Of a stretch of 64,000 nt of DNA, positions 10,711 through 22,454 are shown piece after piece. Positions within the stretch are counted from its first letter, which is position 1. Each line of letters starts with the position of its first letter. The translations under genes were made by a program, and so were the position numbers. This DNA comes from Primulina eburnea (lineage: Eukaryota; Streptophyta; Magnoliopsida; Lamiales; Gesneriaceae). The notes under the pieces are model-generated. The model was not told where the DNA came from. It worked only from the letters and a program-made list of their open reading frames with translations, and made no database searches. Location: assembly GCF_022965805.1 (NCBI RefSeq), contig NC_133101.1, positions 17,579,054 through 17,643,053 on the forward strand, in the 5' to 3' direction.

Positions 10711-11185
10711 TCAATAAGGAGCTTTTGAGATCGGATGAGTTCCCGCCACAATATCAATCACAAATTCGATCTCCCTATCTGGGGGAAATCCTGTTACATC
10801 ATCAAGAAATTAATCTAGGAATTCAAAAACAATATCTGTATTTCTTAATTCACGAACAGGTGGGTCAATAGTTAACACAGATGCTAAATATCCTTGACAC
10901 CTCTTCTGTAGTAATTTACAAGCCTTCATACAAGATATTATCTGAAGAGGTAAGGATATACCTACACTTGCTACTGTGAATGGTTCAGCTCCTATCAGTG
11001 AGAATTTGATCATCTTTATGCCACAATCAATAGTAACTCTGTACTTCGAGAGCCAATCCATTCCCAATATCACATTAAAATCAGTCATCCTTAGAACTAT
11101 CAAGTCAGCATACATCAGATGGCCTTGGACATATATTGGGCACTCACGCACAATCTGATCTGTCTGTAATTCTTGCCCAGAAGGT
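10711..11185 (-). pseudogene. Gypsy A protease region, truncated by B
   Basis: The ORF 11151-10810 has VILGMDWLSKY, the flap-side motif of gypsy retropepsins. The frame continues upstream to about 11183 with GQELQTDQIVREC. The catalytic D-S/T-G motif is upstream of this and so lies on the other side of copia B, beyond the window. The junction with the B LTR is at 11185/11186, and AAGGT (11181-11185) is the left half of the expected duplication. Confidence 0.8.
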
Positions 11186-13251
11186 TGAAAGGGGATCGGT
11201 TACGGTGCTCGAATGCGCAACCAAAGTTTCAAAAATTTGTTTTTCAACAAGAAAACCGAGCACCTCATGTAATATTGTAAAGCAAATACAAAAACACCAA
11301 ATATGTCATACATTGTGTGTTTAGAAAATATACCTATCAATCTTTGGAGATTGATGATTGCTCCAACTAAGGTGTAAACACCTTAGCTCTTGAATGGCAA
11401 GACAATCTTCAAGCTTTCCTTTGAGCACACCTTGCTCAAATATTAAGCACACCACCAACTAGCTAGAACCCCTCTTATTTTGCACTAGAAAAATAAGAGG
11501 ATTTTTTTTTGAGAAATGATTTCTTTCCTCAACTATTGAAGAAGAAAATTGAGAGAAAATGAAGGAGATGTGTGATAGATTATTTCGGCCAAGGCATCAT
11601 GGAGTGAAGGGGAGGATGACTTGTCTATGTTGTGGGAAAGTAAAAGTCACTTTTTGCATGCCAAGCCTTGGACATTGAAAAAGTAGTCTCCCAATATTTC
11701 ACCTCCCATGCATGCATTTCTTATTTGGTTTTTAACAATTAAAAACTCTTGGACTTAATTTAATTATCTCAAAAAAATTTGAGACTAATTAAACATTACT
11801 TGAATTTACTCAATCCCACTAGTTGAATAATTATTTTCCTATTGGGCTCTACAAGACTCGATATGATTTAATTAATTAAACACTTGAATTAATTTAATTA
11901 TTTAGACTCTACTAGGCCCACTAGTGTTTATTAATTTAACACTTGAATTAATTTAATTTAGTCCTTAATAATGTTTATGAAAATCACAATTTTCAAATAC
12001 ATTATTTATTTGGCCAACTTTTAATTTAGGAAAACTTCCACAAATTAAAAGTTACATTTCCCTAATAGAAGTCATACTAATTTTTTTTCTTATGCTTATA
12101 AACTCCTTTATAAGCCGTTTGACACATTGAACTAATTTACTTCTCAACGGGATCTAGAAAGCTAGTACTTGTTTGGCCCTCAATGGTTCATTGATACAAC
12201 TAGCCGTGGGTTCACATCTCCATGTGATTCGGACTAAACATGTCCTTCTACGATCATACCCCAATTTCTCCATTCTTAATTATCAACTCCTTGATAATAA
12301 GAACGTCAGAACTTAAGTCTGATAGTACCCAACCAATCATGTAAAACACCTAGCAGCATCGCTTACATGATTCCCTAGGTATCAAATTATAGTGTCTGCA
12401 AGAACAATTCTATTATGGTTAGCATACAGTACGGTCCCTTCAGCTCATATATCCCGACCGATTCGACAACTATTGGTATATCGAGAGCTGTCAATGAATC
12501 GATACTATGTATCATGTCGTAGTTGCATCGATGGTGTAATCTATGAAACCCCTTTCATAATTACCACCATACTCGGATCAGATATTTCAAACTACATACA
12601 CATGAGATCACATAGGATATCCATACCCGAAGGTAAGCGGTGAATCCCTGATTACAATGCATCGACTCCTATATGTTTCGACAGAACACCCAACCTTGCC
12701 ACCTGATGACCCCTTGAGAGTTGGTAAACAAGTCAAAGTGTAATGCTAGCATATAGAGTTTCATTGTTGTCCCGGGTCATAAGGACTAATGGTGTACAAC
12801 CAAAAACTAGGACGTTTCCACTCGATATGTGAGAACCACTTGGAAAGTCCTTTTGTGGAGGGTTGTTCAGTGCACTCTACCAGGAGCACCTATATGCATG
12901 CTTGGACATCACAATGTCCTCTACCAATGAAACATGGTACTCACATCGCAGATATTAGTCTCAAACTCGAGCGGCCTATATCCTTCTTAGCGGCGGCTGA
13001 TTCGACTAGGATCTATTTGGAATATACAGTATTCCAAATATGAGTTTCATGATACTCATCGTATGAGCATCTCATATTCTTTCTACTATTTGTATATTCA
13101 AGGACTTTATCTATGCAACTAGCAAGGGTATACAGATAAAGATATGCCAAAACAATAATTTAAAATATTATTAAAATAAAGATTACTTATACATAGAGTT
13201 TCATTGTGAACACTCGGCCAACACTTGGCTTGACTAGCACCTACTCTAACA
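11186..13251 (-). repeat. 3' LTR of copia B (2,066 bp)
   Basis: On the minus strand it begins TGTTAGAGTAGG at 13251 and ends CCTTTCA at 11186. It is preceded by the polypurine tract (minus reading of 13252-13270, AGTGCAAGTGGGAGAT). It matches the 5' LTR pieces at 19173-19560, 22455-23273 and 61543-61941, which supplied the uninterrupted reference for the H, C and H' insertion sites. It is AT-rich and non-coding; the short ORFs are LTR sequence. Confidence 0.9.
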
Positions 13252-13265
13252 ATCTCCCACTTGCA

Positions 13266-14171
13266 CTAGAGCCAACTACCCATATGCTTCAAACCCATTG
13301 ATTCGCTATGCTTCTCGAATAATGGTCCAGGTAAACGCTTAGTTAGCGGATCAGCAACATTATCTGCGGAGCCGACTTTATCGATCGACACTTCTCCTCT
13401 TTCCACGATCTCTCGGAGGATGTGGTACTTTCTCAATACGTGTTTGGATTTCTGATGAGACCTTGGCTCCTTTGCTTGAGCTATAGCTCTCGTGTTGTCA
13501 CACAACACCGGGACTGGAGCAACTCCATTAGGAATGACGCCCAACTCTTGGACAAAATTCCTTATCCAAACAGCCTCCCTTGCTTCAGCTGATGCAGCCA
13601 TGTATTTGGCCTCAGTGGTGTAATCCGCAGTACTGTCTTGCTTGGAACTCTTCAAAGAGATAGCAGCACCATTGAGCATGAATACAAACCCAGAGGTTGA
13701 CTTCGAGTCATCGATATCGCTTTGGAAGCTAGAGTCGGTATAGCATTCCAATTTCAGTTCTCCACCCCCATAGACCAAGAAAAACTTATTGGTCCTTCTC
13801 AAATACTTGAGGATGTCTTTCACAGCTTTCCAGTGTGGAAGTCCAAGGTTAGATTGATATCTACTCACTACACTTAGTGCAATAGCCACATCAGGATGTG
13901 TAGATATCATCCCATACATGATGCTACCAATTGCAGATGCATAAGGAATGCTTGTCATCGCCTCTATCTCTGCATCAGTCTTGGGAGACATAGACTTGAA
14001 TAGGGACACGCCATGACACATTGATAGATGTCCTCTCTTGGACTCATCCATCGAGAACTGCTTCTCGATGGTATCAGTGTATGTGGACTGGGTGAGACCA
14101 AGCAATCTTCTTGATCTATCTCTATAGATCTGTATTCCCAATACAAAAGATGCTTCACCCAAGTCCTGCAT
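13266..14171 (-). pseudogene. Copia B pol: RT 3' part and RNase H
   Basis: 301 codons open. The N-terminal MQDLGEASFVLGIQI region is the RT connection. Then come the copia RNase H motifs: YTDSSFQSD (Asp), TTEAKYMAASAEA (Glu), LCDNTRAIAQAK (Asp), and the C-terminal NVADPLTKRLPG that ends copia polyproteins. The usual ISWKS-type stretch is ISLKSSKQD here. The ORF ends a few bases before the polypurine tract, as expected. It is separated from the upstream RT by stops around 14172-14510. Confidence 0.88.
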
Positions 14172-15073
14172 CGAGAACTTACTCGCTAACCATTTTTATT
14201 TGATTGCAACATTCCTACATCATTCCCAATTAGTAGAATTTTATCAACATAAAGCACAAGGAATGTCACAGCACTCCCACTGACCTTCTTATACACACAG
14301 GGTTCCTCATGATTCTTAGTAAAACCAAACTCTTTGATTGTACTATCGAATATGAGGTTCCAACTCCTAGATGCCTGCTTTAGACCATAAATAGATCTCT
14401 AAAGTTTGCATACCATATGCTCACTTCCGATAGATGTAAACCCTTCAGGTTGAGACATGTAAATCTCTTCCTTAATATCCCCATTAAGAAAGGCTGTCTT
14501 GACATCCATCTGTCATATCTCATAGTCATACCATGCAGCTATGGCTAGCAATATCCTTATGGACTTGAACATTTCTACAGGAGAAAATGTTTCCTCAAAG
14601 TAAACTCCTTGTCTTTGAGTATATCCTTTTGCCACCAATCGCGCTTTGAAGGTCAATACCTTCCCATCCGCCCCAAGTTTCCTCTTGTAAATCCATTTAC
14701 ACCCTATGAGAACAGTTCCCTCAGGTGGATCCACAAGGTTCCACACTTGGTTCAAATGCATGGAATTCATCTCAGATTCCATTGCTTCAAGCCACTTGGA
14801 TGAATCGGCATCAGATAACGCTTCCTTGAAAGTTCTTGGATCACATCCAAGGTTAGGCTCATCATGGCCCTCTTCAAGAAGCAGACCATACCTCATAGGT
14901 GGTCTCGAGACTCTCTCGGATCTTCTAGGAGCTTGTATCTCCTCTCTTGGCTCTTCGGGTGTGGGTTGTACAATTGTGGGTGTCTCTCGAACCTCTTCGA
15001 GTTCTATCATCTCCTTTTTTCTATCCAATAGAAATTCTTTTTCTAAAAAGGTTGCATTCCTAGAAACAAACAC
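14172..15073 (-). pseudogene. Copia B reverse transcriptase, altered catalytic box
   Basis: The ORF 15073-14513 carries EALSDADSSKWLEAMESEM, WIYKRKLGADGKV, KARLVAKGYTQRQGV and ETFSPVEM, the standard copia RT start. Beyond it, in broken frame, [11 protein letters not shown] (first catalytic Asp) and SIYGLKQASRSW can be read at about 14512-14360. The second catalytic motif near 14240 reads YVDK instead of YVDD. Loss of the second aspartate would inactivate polymerase activity. Several in-frame stops show long inactivity. Confidence 0.87.
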
Positions 15074-15454
15074 CTTTGTTTCTTGGGGATAATAGAAATA
15101 ATATTAAACTGAATTCTTTGGATATCCCACAAAGTAATCGACTATCCAATTTATTTGCCACTACCTGCTTCACAAAAGCAGGGCACCCCCATATTCTAAG
15201 ATATGAATATTTGGGAGTCTTACCCATCCATATCTCATATGGTGTCTTATCGATTGCCTTTGAATGGACATTTAGTGGAATATCTTTCAATTTTAATGTT
15301 ATAGAGATCATTTTCAAATTCACCAGTACCAATCAAAAATTCATTCTTGTAAATATTGCAAAGACCTTTGCTAAATAAACAAAAATATCCATCTTTATCA
15401 GCATAGAAATGGAAACAATGTTTTTCACCAAATCAGGTACAAACAAAACATCTC
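15074..15454 (-). pseudogene. Copia B integrase remnant (core deleted)
   Basis: Only the C-terminal integrase motif is present (KTPYEIWMGKTPKYSYLRIWGCPAFVKQ at about 15265-15180). Upstream the sequence goes straight to pre-integrase sequence following the protease (GYFCLFSKGLCNIYKN at about 15400-15340). The zinc finger and the D,D,E core, several hundred codons, are absent. The junction lies near 15290-15320. B therefore cannot encode its own integration. Confidence 0.75.
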
Positions 15455-15728
15455 TTAAAAAAATAACTTAAAATCATTGTTCAACAATAAGCAAACATCT
15501 CCAACAGCCTTGGAAGCAATTCTTGTCTCATCGCCCATCCTCAAGAAGGTCTCACCTTCCCTTAGTCTCCTACTTCTTCCCATCATCTGTAAATCATTAC
15601 AGAGATGTGAGCCACAGCCGGTATCTAATACCCAAGAAGTAGAGTTAATTGAGATGTTTACTTCAATATAGAACATACCATTTCCAGAACCTTTCTGGGC
15701 AAGATATTCTCTGCAGTTACGCCTCCAA
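15455..15728 (-). pseudogene. Copia B protease
   Basis: The ORF 15676-15455 contains SWVLDTGCGSHLCN, the copia retropepsin active site D-T-G, followed by RLREGETFLRMGD. Just upstream (15727-15680) is the second half of the gag zinc knuckle (WRRNCREYLAQ), cut off by the Cassandra insertion at 15729. Confidence 0.85.
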
Positions 15729-15920
15729 TGTCAGGCCCTGGGCCGAAGAGGGCAGGGGGTGATTGTCGGTGCCATGAGGTTGCACGGACGATGAGCGGCT
15801 CCTGGCAGGCTTCTAGGTGGAGGGAACATGAATGAACCGATCCCACACCGGAATGAGAGGAATTCCGAGACTGTTCAATGTAATGGACTGTACAGTTGAA
15901 GAGGGTATAAAAGATTCGAT

Positions 15921-16045
15921 ATGTACTACTCATATCACGAAAGTTCATCTTCTTTTCGGTAGCTCATCACATAAGAACTCCAAAGTTAAGTTTGCTCGAA
16001 TTGGGGCAATTCTGGGATGGGTGACCCCCTGGGAAGTTTCCTAGG
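15921..16045 (+). other. 5S rRNA-derived domain in Cassandra LTR1
   Basis: Plant 5S signatures are present in order: CATCA...AGAACTCC, AGTTAAG...TGCT (A box region), then GGGATGGGTGACC and CTGGGAAGT (C box). The A box copy here (AGTTAAGTTTGCTCG) is more decayed than in LTR2. This is not a 5S gene: it lacks the correct ends, sits between TG...CA LTR termini and is a single copy. Confidence 0.9.
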
Positions 16046-16380
16046 GTACGGACATAAGCACGCTGGAAAGATCCGTCTTGGTACAGTGAGGACAGTCGTC
16101 GAATCTATAGCTTTACAGTTGGTATCAGAGCCAACCTCTCTTAGTACGGTGTGGTTCGGGGACGAACCAAGCGGAAGCTGGCGGGCATGTCAGGCCCGGG
16201 GCCGAAGAGGGCGGGGGGTGATCGCCGATGCCATGAGGTTGAACGGACAATGAGCGGCTCTTGGCAGGCTTCTAGGTGTAGGGAACATGAATGAACCGAT
16301 CCCACATCGGAATGAGAGGAATTCCGAGACTGTTCAATGTAATGGACTGTACAGTTTAAGAGGGCTTAAAAGATTTGATA

Positions 16381-16510
16381 TGTACTACTCATATCACGAA
16401 GGTGCATCTTCTTTTCGGTAGCTCATCACATAAGAACTCCAAAGTTAAGCGTGCTTGACTTGGGGCGATTTTGGAATGGGTGACCTCTTGGGAAGTTTCA
16501 TATGGTGCGT
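16381..16510 (+). other. 5S rRNA-derived domain in Cassandra LTR2
   Basis: It carries AGAACTCC, AGTTAAGCGTGCTTG (A box intact), AATGGGTGACCTC and TTGGGAAGT. It could still recruit TFIIIA-type factors; the C box has single changes from the 5S consensus. Confidence 0.9.
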
Positions 16511-16591
16511 GTGAGTGAGGACATAAGCACGCTGAAAAGACTCGTCTTGGTACAGTGAGATCAGTCGTCGAATCTAGGGCGTTATATCCAA

Positions 16592-17396
16592 TGTCCAGGC
16601 ATCTTGCAGTGATGACATACATCAGCAGTCTTGTCAGCCTTAACTAGGTGTGGCTGCCTCGACGGGATTCGGAGATTGCCTCATCAAGGTCACGTTCTTC
16701 TTGGGACGTTGGAAAGAACGCTTCTTTCTTCCCATGTGAATCAATCTTCGTACCAGATGAAGAACCCACATAAAGAACCAACCTCTCTTTCTTGATGGAG
16801 GATTCAAACGTAACAAGCATTTTCACCAACTCCTCAAGGGTCGGCTCTAGATTGTTCATGTTGAAATTCACCACAAAAAGATCAAATGAGCTAGGCAGCG
16901 ACAAGAGCAACACGTCGGTGGTCAATTCCGAAGGCAACGTAAGATCCATGCCAACGAGCTTGTCCACAAGCCCAATCAACTTTAGGCCATGCTCATGGAC
17001 CGAGGCCCCATCTCGCATGCGTAAAGTGATCAGCTCCTTGACGGTAGCATGCCTAAGAGGCCTTGTTTTCTCACAAAAGAACTCCTTGAGATGCAAATGA
17101 ATGTCAGCAGCACTCTTTGCATCCTCAAAGCGCCTCTGCAGCTCATCATTCATAGAAGCCTGCATATAACACTTAGCTCACAAGTCATGGTCACACCAAT
17201 CCTTGTTAGTCTGCAATTCCTCAGGAGTGCAGTCAGTCGAAGCCTCAACAGGGGGCGAATCAGTAAGTGTATATGCTATCCTTTCCGAATTCAAGTAGAT
17301 TTTCAGGTTTCTTAGCCAAGTGAGGTAATTAGGTCCAATTAATATGTGTTTGTCCAGTATTGCAAATAGCTGATTGCGAATCGAAGACATTGTCAA
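16592..17396 (-). pseudogene. Copia B gag
   Basis: The start is at 17396 (MTMSSIRNQLFAILDKHILIG). There follows a UBN2-type copia gag: LTWLRNLKIYLNSE, MNDELQRRFEDAKSA, IHLHLKEFF and VDKLVGMDLTLPSELTTDVLLLSLP. One in-frame TGA at 17178-17180 splits it, and the frame is lost again near 16645. The first half of a CX2CX4HX4C zinc knuckle (CHHCKMPGH) lies at about 16592-16615. The second half is beyond Cassandra at 15727. Confidence 0.87.
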
Positions 17397-19172
17397 AATT
17401 TGTATTGAAAATTAAAATAGATAAATGTTGATGACTATTTTAAAATATTCAGTAAGATATAAAGTATGAACTTTTACTTCATAAATAATCGTTCCCACAG
17501 TTTTGACATTTTCACTACCCTCTAGTGAGAACGGGAAACTCCTTTCCTCAGTAGGTACGCAAGGTCCAATTAGCAAATTATGATCCCGAATAATATCAGC
17601 CAATCACAATTCCTAAAAGGTAGTTTCCAATTGTATCTCCATGCAACCTTCTGCGTAAACTTTTGTCTCACGTTTGATTAGGACCCAATAATATGACGTC
17701 GTTCATCTTTACGTGTCAAGCCTTACCCATCGATTTTTAACCTTAATATACGGTCGCCATGAGTTCTCTCAATAATATGAGCCGAAATCATGGGATTTGC
17801 ACGTAGTTCACATCACCATGTCAATGGATGTCACAGCTTTTCGGCACCCATGGATCCCCAATAATATGAGCCGAGCCCCGAGAACGGGTAGTGTTCATCA
17901 TGCACCCATTGTCGATGGAAGACATGGAAATTATAAACACTATTATAATTCCCCTTTTCGGGCTTGATATCAATTTTGAATCTTATTCAAAATGAGGGTT
18001 TTTAATTTTGAAAGGTCTCATCATTAATTTTGTTTAAAAGTTCGCCATGTTTGATCGTATGTTTGGAGGATTCATGCAACTTAGTTATTATCATAATAAT
18101 AACGCACATACTCATTATTTATAACATATCATGCATATATTATAAACAGTAAACAAAACAAGGATGATCAATCGCCCCAACACTAATGGCCCGTGTGAGA
18201 TAAACACGGACCTAGGTCCAATCCTAGGAAAATGCATGGGATGCAAATGCAACAATTACATATGCTTCCAATATTTACATGTCTTCGATCTTCATAATCA
18301 TCAAGGCCACCATCTTCCAATCTTGATCTTCCACTATACTAATATTTACAATTAAATATCCATGGCAAATAGGGATACATCTCATGGGGTAGGAACTGGC
18401 CATAAACCAAGCCCACTTGAAATTTGATAATTATTACAGTCATTCAACACAAAATATCCTAGCATACACCTAGAAAATTGGGCTTGGGCTTTTGATCATC
18501 CTTCACGCATAATATCACATATCATACACCATCAATTAATTATCACAATAATCAATTGATCCAATATTATATATCTTGATCCAATCACTAACCGCCACGA
18601 TTATAAACTAAATTAACAAAGTATACAAACTTCTTTGTCTACTTTCTAATTAATTTATTTATCACCGAATTTCTTGTAAATAACCATTTACTATAAATAA
18701 TTAAAGTCCAAATTCAATTATTTATTTCATGAGACAAATTTTATGGATTTAAATTTAAGGGCCCAAAAAAACATTTTTGGCCCATTAAAATTCACAAATT
18801 GTATTAGCCATCTAATGGGCCAACAACTTCAAGGCCCATGACACTTTGATATTCCAAAACACTTTTGGAAACCCTAGTCGTCATCGCCGTCCTTGGAGCT
18901 CCGTCGTCGGATTCTGGCCAACTTACCAAAAATATTTTTAAAAAAAAAAATTGAAGGGGCTGTCCGGGAAGGGGCTGCCCTTGCTGCTCATTTCGGGCAG
19001 CCCCTCGAGCAGCCCAAGCTGCCCGAAATGGGCAGCGACTTTCTGCCCAAAACCGCCCCAAAAACCGGCCTTCGAAAAATTGTTTTGATTTTCTCATACG
19101 GTTAGAAATGGACCTCAACATAACATTATGTATTTGCTACACCAAAATTGTAACCATAGCTCTGATACCACT
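17397..19172 (-). other. Copia B 5' leader with primer site
   Basis: About 1.8 kb between the 5' LTR and gag. The primer site TGGTATCAGAGCTATGG is read on the minus strand at 19170-19154. The leader is non-coding and AT-rich except for a GC-rich block at about 18955-19045 with repeated 'gggcagccc'-type words. The word 'caataatatgagccga' recurs around 17760-17880. I see no ORF with a recognisable domain. Confidence 0.75.
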
Positions 19173-19560
19173 TGAAAGAGGATCGGTTACGGTGCTCGAA
19201 TGCGCAACGGAAGCTTCAAAAATTTGTTTTTCAACAAGAAAACCGAGCAACTCATGTAATAGTGTGTAGCAAATACAAAAACACCAAATATGTCATACAT
19301 AGTGTGTTTAGAAAATATACCTATCAATATTTTGAGATTGATGATGGCTCCAACTAAGGTGTAAACACCTTAGATCTTGAATGGCAAGACAATCTTCAAG
19401 CTTCCCTTTGAGCACACCTTGCTCAAATATTAAGCCCACCACCAACTAGCTAGAACTCCTCTTATTTTGCACTAAAAAAATAAGAAGATTTTTCTTTGAG
19501 AAGTGATTTCTTTCCTCAACTATTGAAGAAGAAAATTGAGAGAAAATGAAGGAGATGTGT
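19173..19560 (-). repeat. 5' LTR of copia B, piece 1
   Basis: Matches 11186-11575 of the 3' LTR. It begins TGAAAGAGG (plus strand) two bases from the primer site. It ends with TGTGT (19556-19560), one copy of the duplication made by solo LTR H. Confidence 0.92.
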
Positions 19561-22449
19561 TGTAGAGCCCAATTTCGTACACGTAAAACCCATTCATTTA
19601 TTTAAATTGTTAAAGCATTTAATTAATTTTAAAGGAATTTTAGTCATGCATGATTTATTTAAATGCATTATCTTTAAATTAATTATGTTGCGTGATGTAC
19701 GTTAAAATGTCTTTTGAGTTTCGTGTTTCAGGCGTTTATTCGAAGCGGGATTGAGGAAAAGACCCGGTGAAGATTTTGGCAATTTAAAACGTGGTACTTT
19801 ATTTTAAGTTGAGTTTGGGGGTATTTTAATTAAAATTTTAAGTTTTAGTATTCTAAGCCTAAGGTATTTATTTAGAAATTTTAAGAGTTTAAAACTTTTA
19901 AAATTTAGTATTTTGTGTGTGTTGTTGATAAGTTTATTTTAAATTAGTATTTTTATGAGATGTTAGTAGTTTGAATCCTAAATTAATTATTTTTGTGAGT
20001 TTATGATTTTAGAACTTTTAAAGTCTAGTATGGTGTGTGTTATATTTTAATTAAAGAGTTTTATTTAAAAGGTAAAGGAGAGTTAGTGTTTACTTAGTAG
20101 ATAATTATTTTAATTAAGCAAAAAGTTAGTCTTTTAATTTAATTAAAACACACGCTACACACACACAAACACACTTTTACATACAGTAATACACGCCTAA
20201 ACACACACACAAGTTTCATTCTAGTTTTTATTATTTTTAGAGAAAGAAAGCTAGGGTTCTTCACTAGCATAGCAGCCGCCCCCTTCCCTGTATTTCCCAG
20301 CAAGATTTCATTCAGTTTATCGCAAGAAATCGGTGCCACGTTCGTCCCGGATCATCCTTCGCTCCTTTCTCGCTTCGGTGACGCTGTTCGGTAACGTTTA
20401 TCGTTAAAAAGGCACGTATATTCTTTCGTTTCTGTATCGATCATGTCATATTATGTGTTGCGTTGTTTTTATGCGTAAAACTTATGTATGATGTTCATAA
20501 TTTGAGCGGATAATCGTTTGGATCGATTTCGAAGGGAAATTTTTAGATCTAAATCACGTTTTTACTGTTCTGATAAAAACTGCGATTTTTCGGTCAGGAT
20601 TTTGAGAAAACTTTCAACTACAAAAAAGTAGAACTTTTTGATGCCTTCGATTTGATATAAAATTAGAGACTTTTGGACAAAAAATGAGAGAGTTATGATG
20701 TTTTTCGTGAGACTGCTCAAACTGTAATTTTAAGAAAAGTTTGATATCAATGTATTCTTGAAGTTTTATGTTGCAGGCTTCGTTGGAAACCGACGGGCGA
20801 TCGTTGCTGCGTATGAGTATGTTAGTATTGAGTTTTGTGTATTTTTAAGGTTAGGATGAAGGTCGTTAGGCGCTTGAATTAGTTTAAAGTCGTAAGAAAT
20901 TGATTTGATGTCAATTGCATAATCGGTGTTGCATTGTGTAGTATAGTGGACGTTGTGTTTTGAGGCGTTTGTATGAGTTTTGGGTGCAATAGTATGGTGT
21001 CCTAAGAAGGTCTTAAGGTGTTGGATCACATTCTTTAAGTGTCAAATTGAAGGAATAGATGTGCACAAGTTTTCTCGCAGGTTTAAGCTTACAGTGTGCA
21101 GACGGACCCAGACCCGGACCCTGGCACGGGGTCCGTGCCTTTACTTTCTCACGAGTGTCAAAGTTGCGAGCGGACACGGACCCTTACACGGAGGCAGGCA
21201 CGGGGTCCGTGCCTTTCCTTTTCTCCGAGTCACTTATTACAGTAGGTACACGGACCTGTTTCCGGACCCTTACCCGGGGTCCGTGCCCCTCTTCTTCCCG
21301 AGCACTTCCTTCACAGTAGGTAGACGGACCCGTACACGGACCCGGGTTAGGGGTCCGTGTACACACTGTTGGGGAAAGTTTTGTTAGTTGTTTTTTTTTA
21401 GGTTGATGTCATGGTTTAGTTCAAGGATTAACAAGGTCATGTTATGGGAAATTATAGAACGTCCTAAGAATTTATTTAACTTGAGAGTAAGTATGATTTC
21501 TACGGCTAAGCTATGCAAGTTAAGAATGGAATTTCATGTTAGTATGTGCAGCAACGGCCCCAGTCGACGTCCAACGAATCCCTCAACGCCAAGTAAGTAT
21601 GTATGACGTGCAAGAAAATATTTGAAGTTTTTGAGGTATGCTAAAAGTCTTGTGACCAAAAAGTGAATGGGTTTGGAAGTCGGTGAATGTGGCCGAGGAC
21701 CTCTCCACCCCGTTAAATGATGAATGGGTTATATCGTGGTTGGAAAGCGTTAAATGATGAACGGGGACCAACCGGCCCGTTAAATTATGAACGGGGATCT
21801 CATATATGTGGCAGTGGATACGTCCCTGTCGGCCCAGTACTGTGGTGTGTCTGATCAGGCGTTTATTAAGTTAAGGGTCACTTGCTTTGAAACATCATCT
21901 ACGCAAAATGATGAAGTTTAGTACGTTGAAGTATGAAAGTATGTTTAAGAAAAGTTTATGTTCATAGCACGTCATAGTATGCATGTTCAAGTTCAAGTTT
22001 AATTCAAGTTTAAGTTTATTACGCAAAGTTTAAGTTTCAAGTTATGTATGTCCTATTTTTAAGATGCATGCGATTTTATTATGTAGTACTCGTTATTTCC
22101 TGTTTATACGTGTTGAGTCTTTAGACTCACTAGACTTGATCGATGCAGCTGAGTACGTTGAGGAGGAGACAGGAGGTGGCGACCAAGGGGCAGGCTTGGA
22201 TTGAGCGGCAGGCTAAACCCGAGAACCGCAAGTTTATGTTTTTAAGCACAGTTTAAAATACTCTGAATTTTTATGATTTGATGTGAGACATTTCGAGATA
22301 GCCTTTCTTTAAGAAATTTTTATTGATGATGAATGATTTCAAGACTATTTATGAATGTTGAGTGACTACCATATGGATGTTTACATTTAATAAAGAAAAT
22401 TTTTAATTTTTCCGCAAATTTTTAAGTAGTAAAAGTACGGTACGTTACA
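19561..22449 (+). mobile_element. Solo LTR H (2,889 bp) inside copia B 5' LTR
   Basis: Begins TGTAGAGCCC and ends GTACGTTACA, flanked by TGTGT (19556-19560 and 22450-22454). The empty site is visible at 11565-11575 in B's 3' LTR. No primer site or internal region is present. It contains CA/GT-rich runs at 20150-20215, a four-unit hairpin array (21123-21365) and the palindrome TGAGTCTTTAGACTCA at 22114-22129. The tail 'ttttccgcaaattttt' is shared with the ends of the E and F LTRs, so H belongs to the same broad gypsy LTR group. Confidence 0.93.
21100..21365. repeat. Four-unit 74-bp GC-hairpin array in LTR H
   Basis: The word GGGGTCCGTG starts at 21128, 21202, 21276 and 21350, exactly 74 bp apart each time. 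In the first two units it is the centre of a perfect stem GGCACGG-GGT-CCGTGCC (21123-21139, 21197-21213). Each unit also has a left half 'cggaccc...cggaccc'. ORFs across this block are a by-product of the repeat. Confidence 0.9.
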
Positions 22450-22454
22450 TGTGT

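Larger units (their letters stand above)
5923..11185 (-). mobile_element. Chromovirus (Ty3/gypsy) A: pol region, decayed
   Basis: Domain order on the minus strand is protease (about 11183-10810), reverse transcriptase (10665-9994), RNase H (9843-9613), integrase zinc finger (9586-9091), integrase core (7098-6514), and integrase C-terminus plus chromodomain (6513-5936). This is Ty3/gypsy order with a C-terminal chromodomain, as in chromoviruses; Tekay/Del-like by resemblance. The coding sequence has several in-frame stops and at least one frameshift, so it is dead. Solo LTR J interrupts the integrase and copia B interrupts the protease at 11186. Gag and the 5' LTR must lie beyond the right window edge. 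Confidence 0.88.
15729..16586 (+). mobile_element. Cassandra TRIM (K), complete, 858 bp
   Basis: Two LTRs (15729-16117 and 16188-16586) begin TGTCAGGCCC and enclose a 70-bp internal domain. The primer site TGGTATCAGAGCC (16120-16132, initiator tRNA-Met) follows the first LTR, and a purine-rich AAGCGGAAGCTGGCGGGCA precedes the second. The element is flanked by TCCAA (15724-15728 and 16587-16591). Each LTR holds a 5S-rRNA-like domain, the hallmark of Cassandra. LTR2 ends TTATA rather than TTACA, a decayed terminus. The target is the CCHC zinc knuckle of copia B gag: the residues before and after the insertion rejoin as CHHCKMPGHW and RRNC. Confidence 0.95.

Noticed and set aside
12392..12643. 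83-codon ORF, repeated at 61530
   Set aside because: LTR sequence of copia B present in both LTRs; no domain and no start context shared with a gene.
15921..16510. 5S rRNA genes
   Set aside because: The 5S-like sequences have altered 5' and 3' ends and lie inside TG...CA LTRs of a Cassandra element with a target duplication.
21100..21365. CRISPR-like array
   Set aside because: Regular spacing, but the spacers are themselves repeats and the genome is a plant; it is an LTR tandem repeat.
20980..21387. 135-codon ORF in LTR H and similar ones at 62904-63403
   Set aside because: Repetitive Arg/Pro/Gly/Thr protein made by the 74-bp array; open in several frames on both strands.
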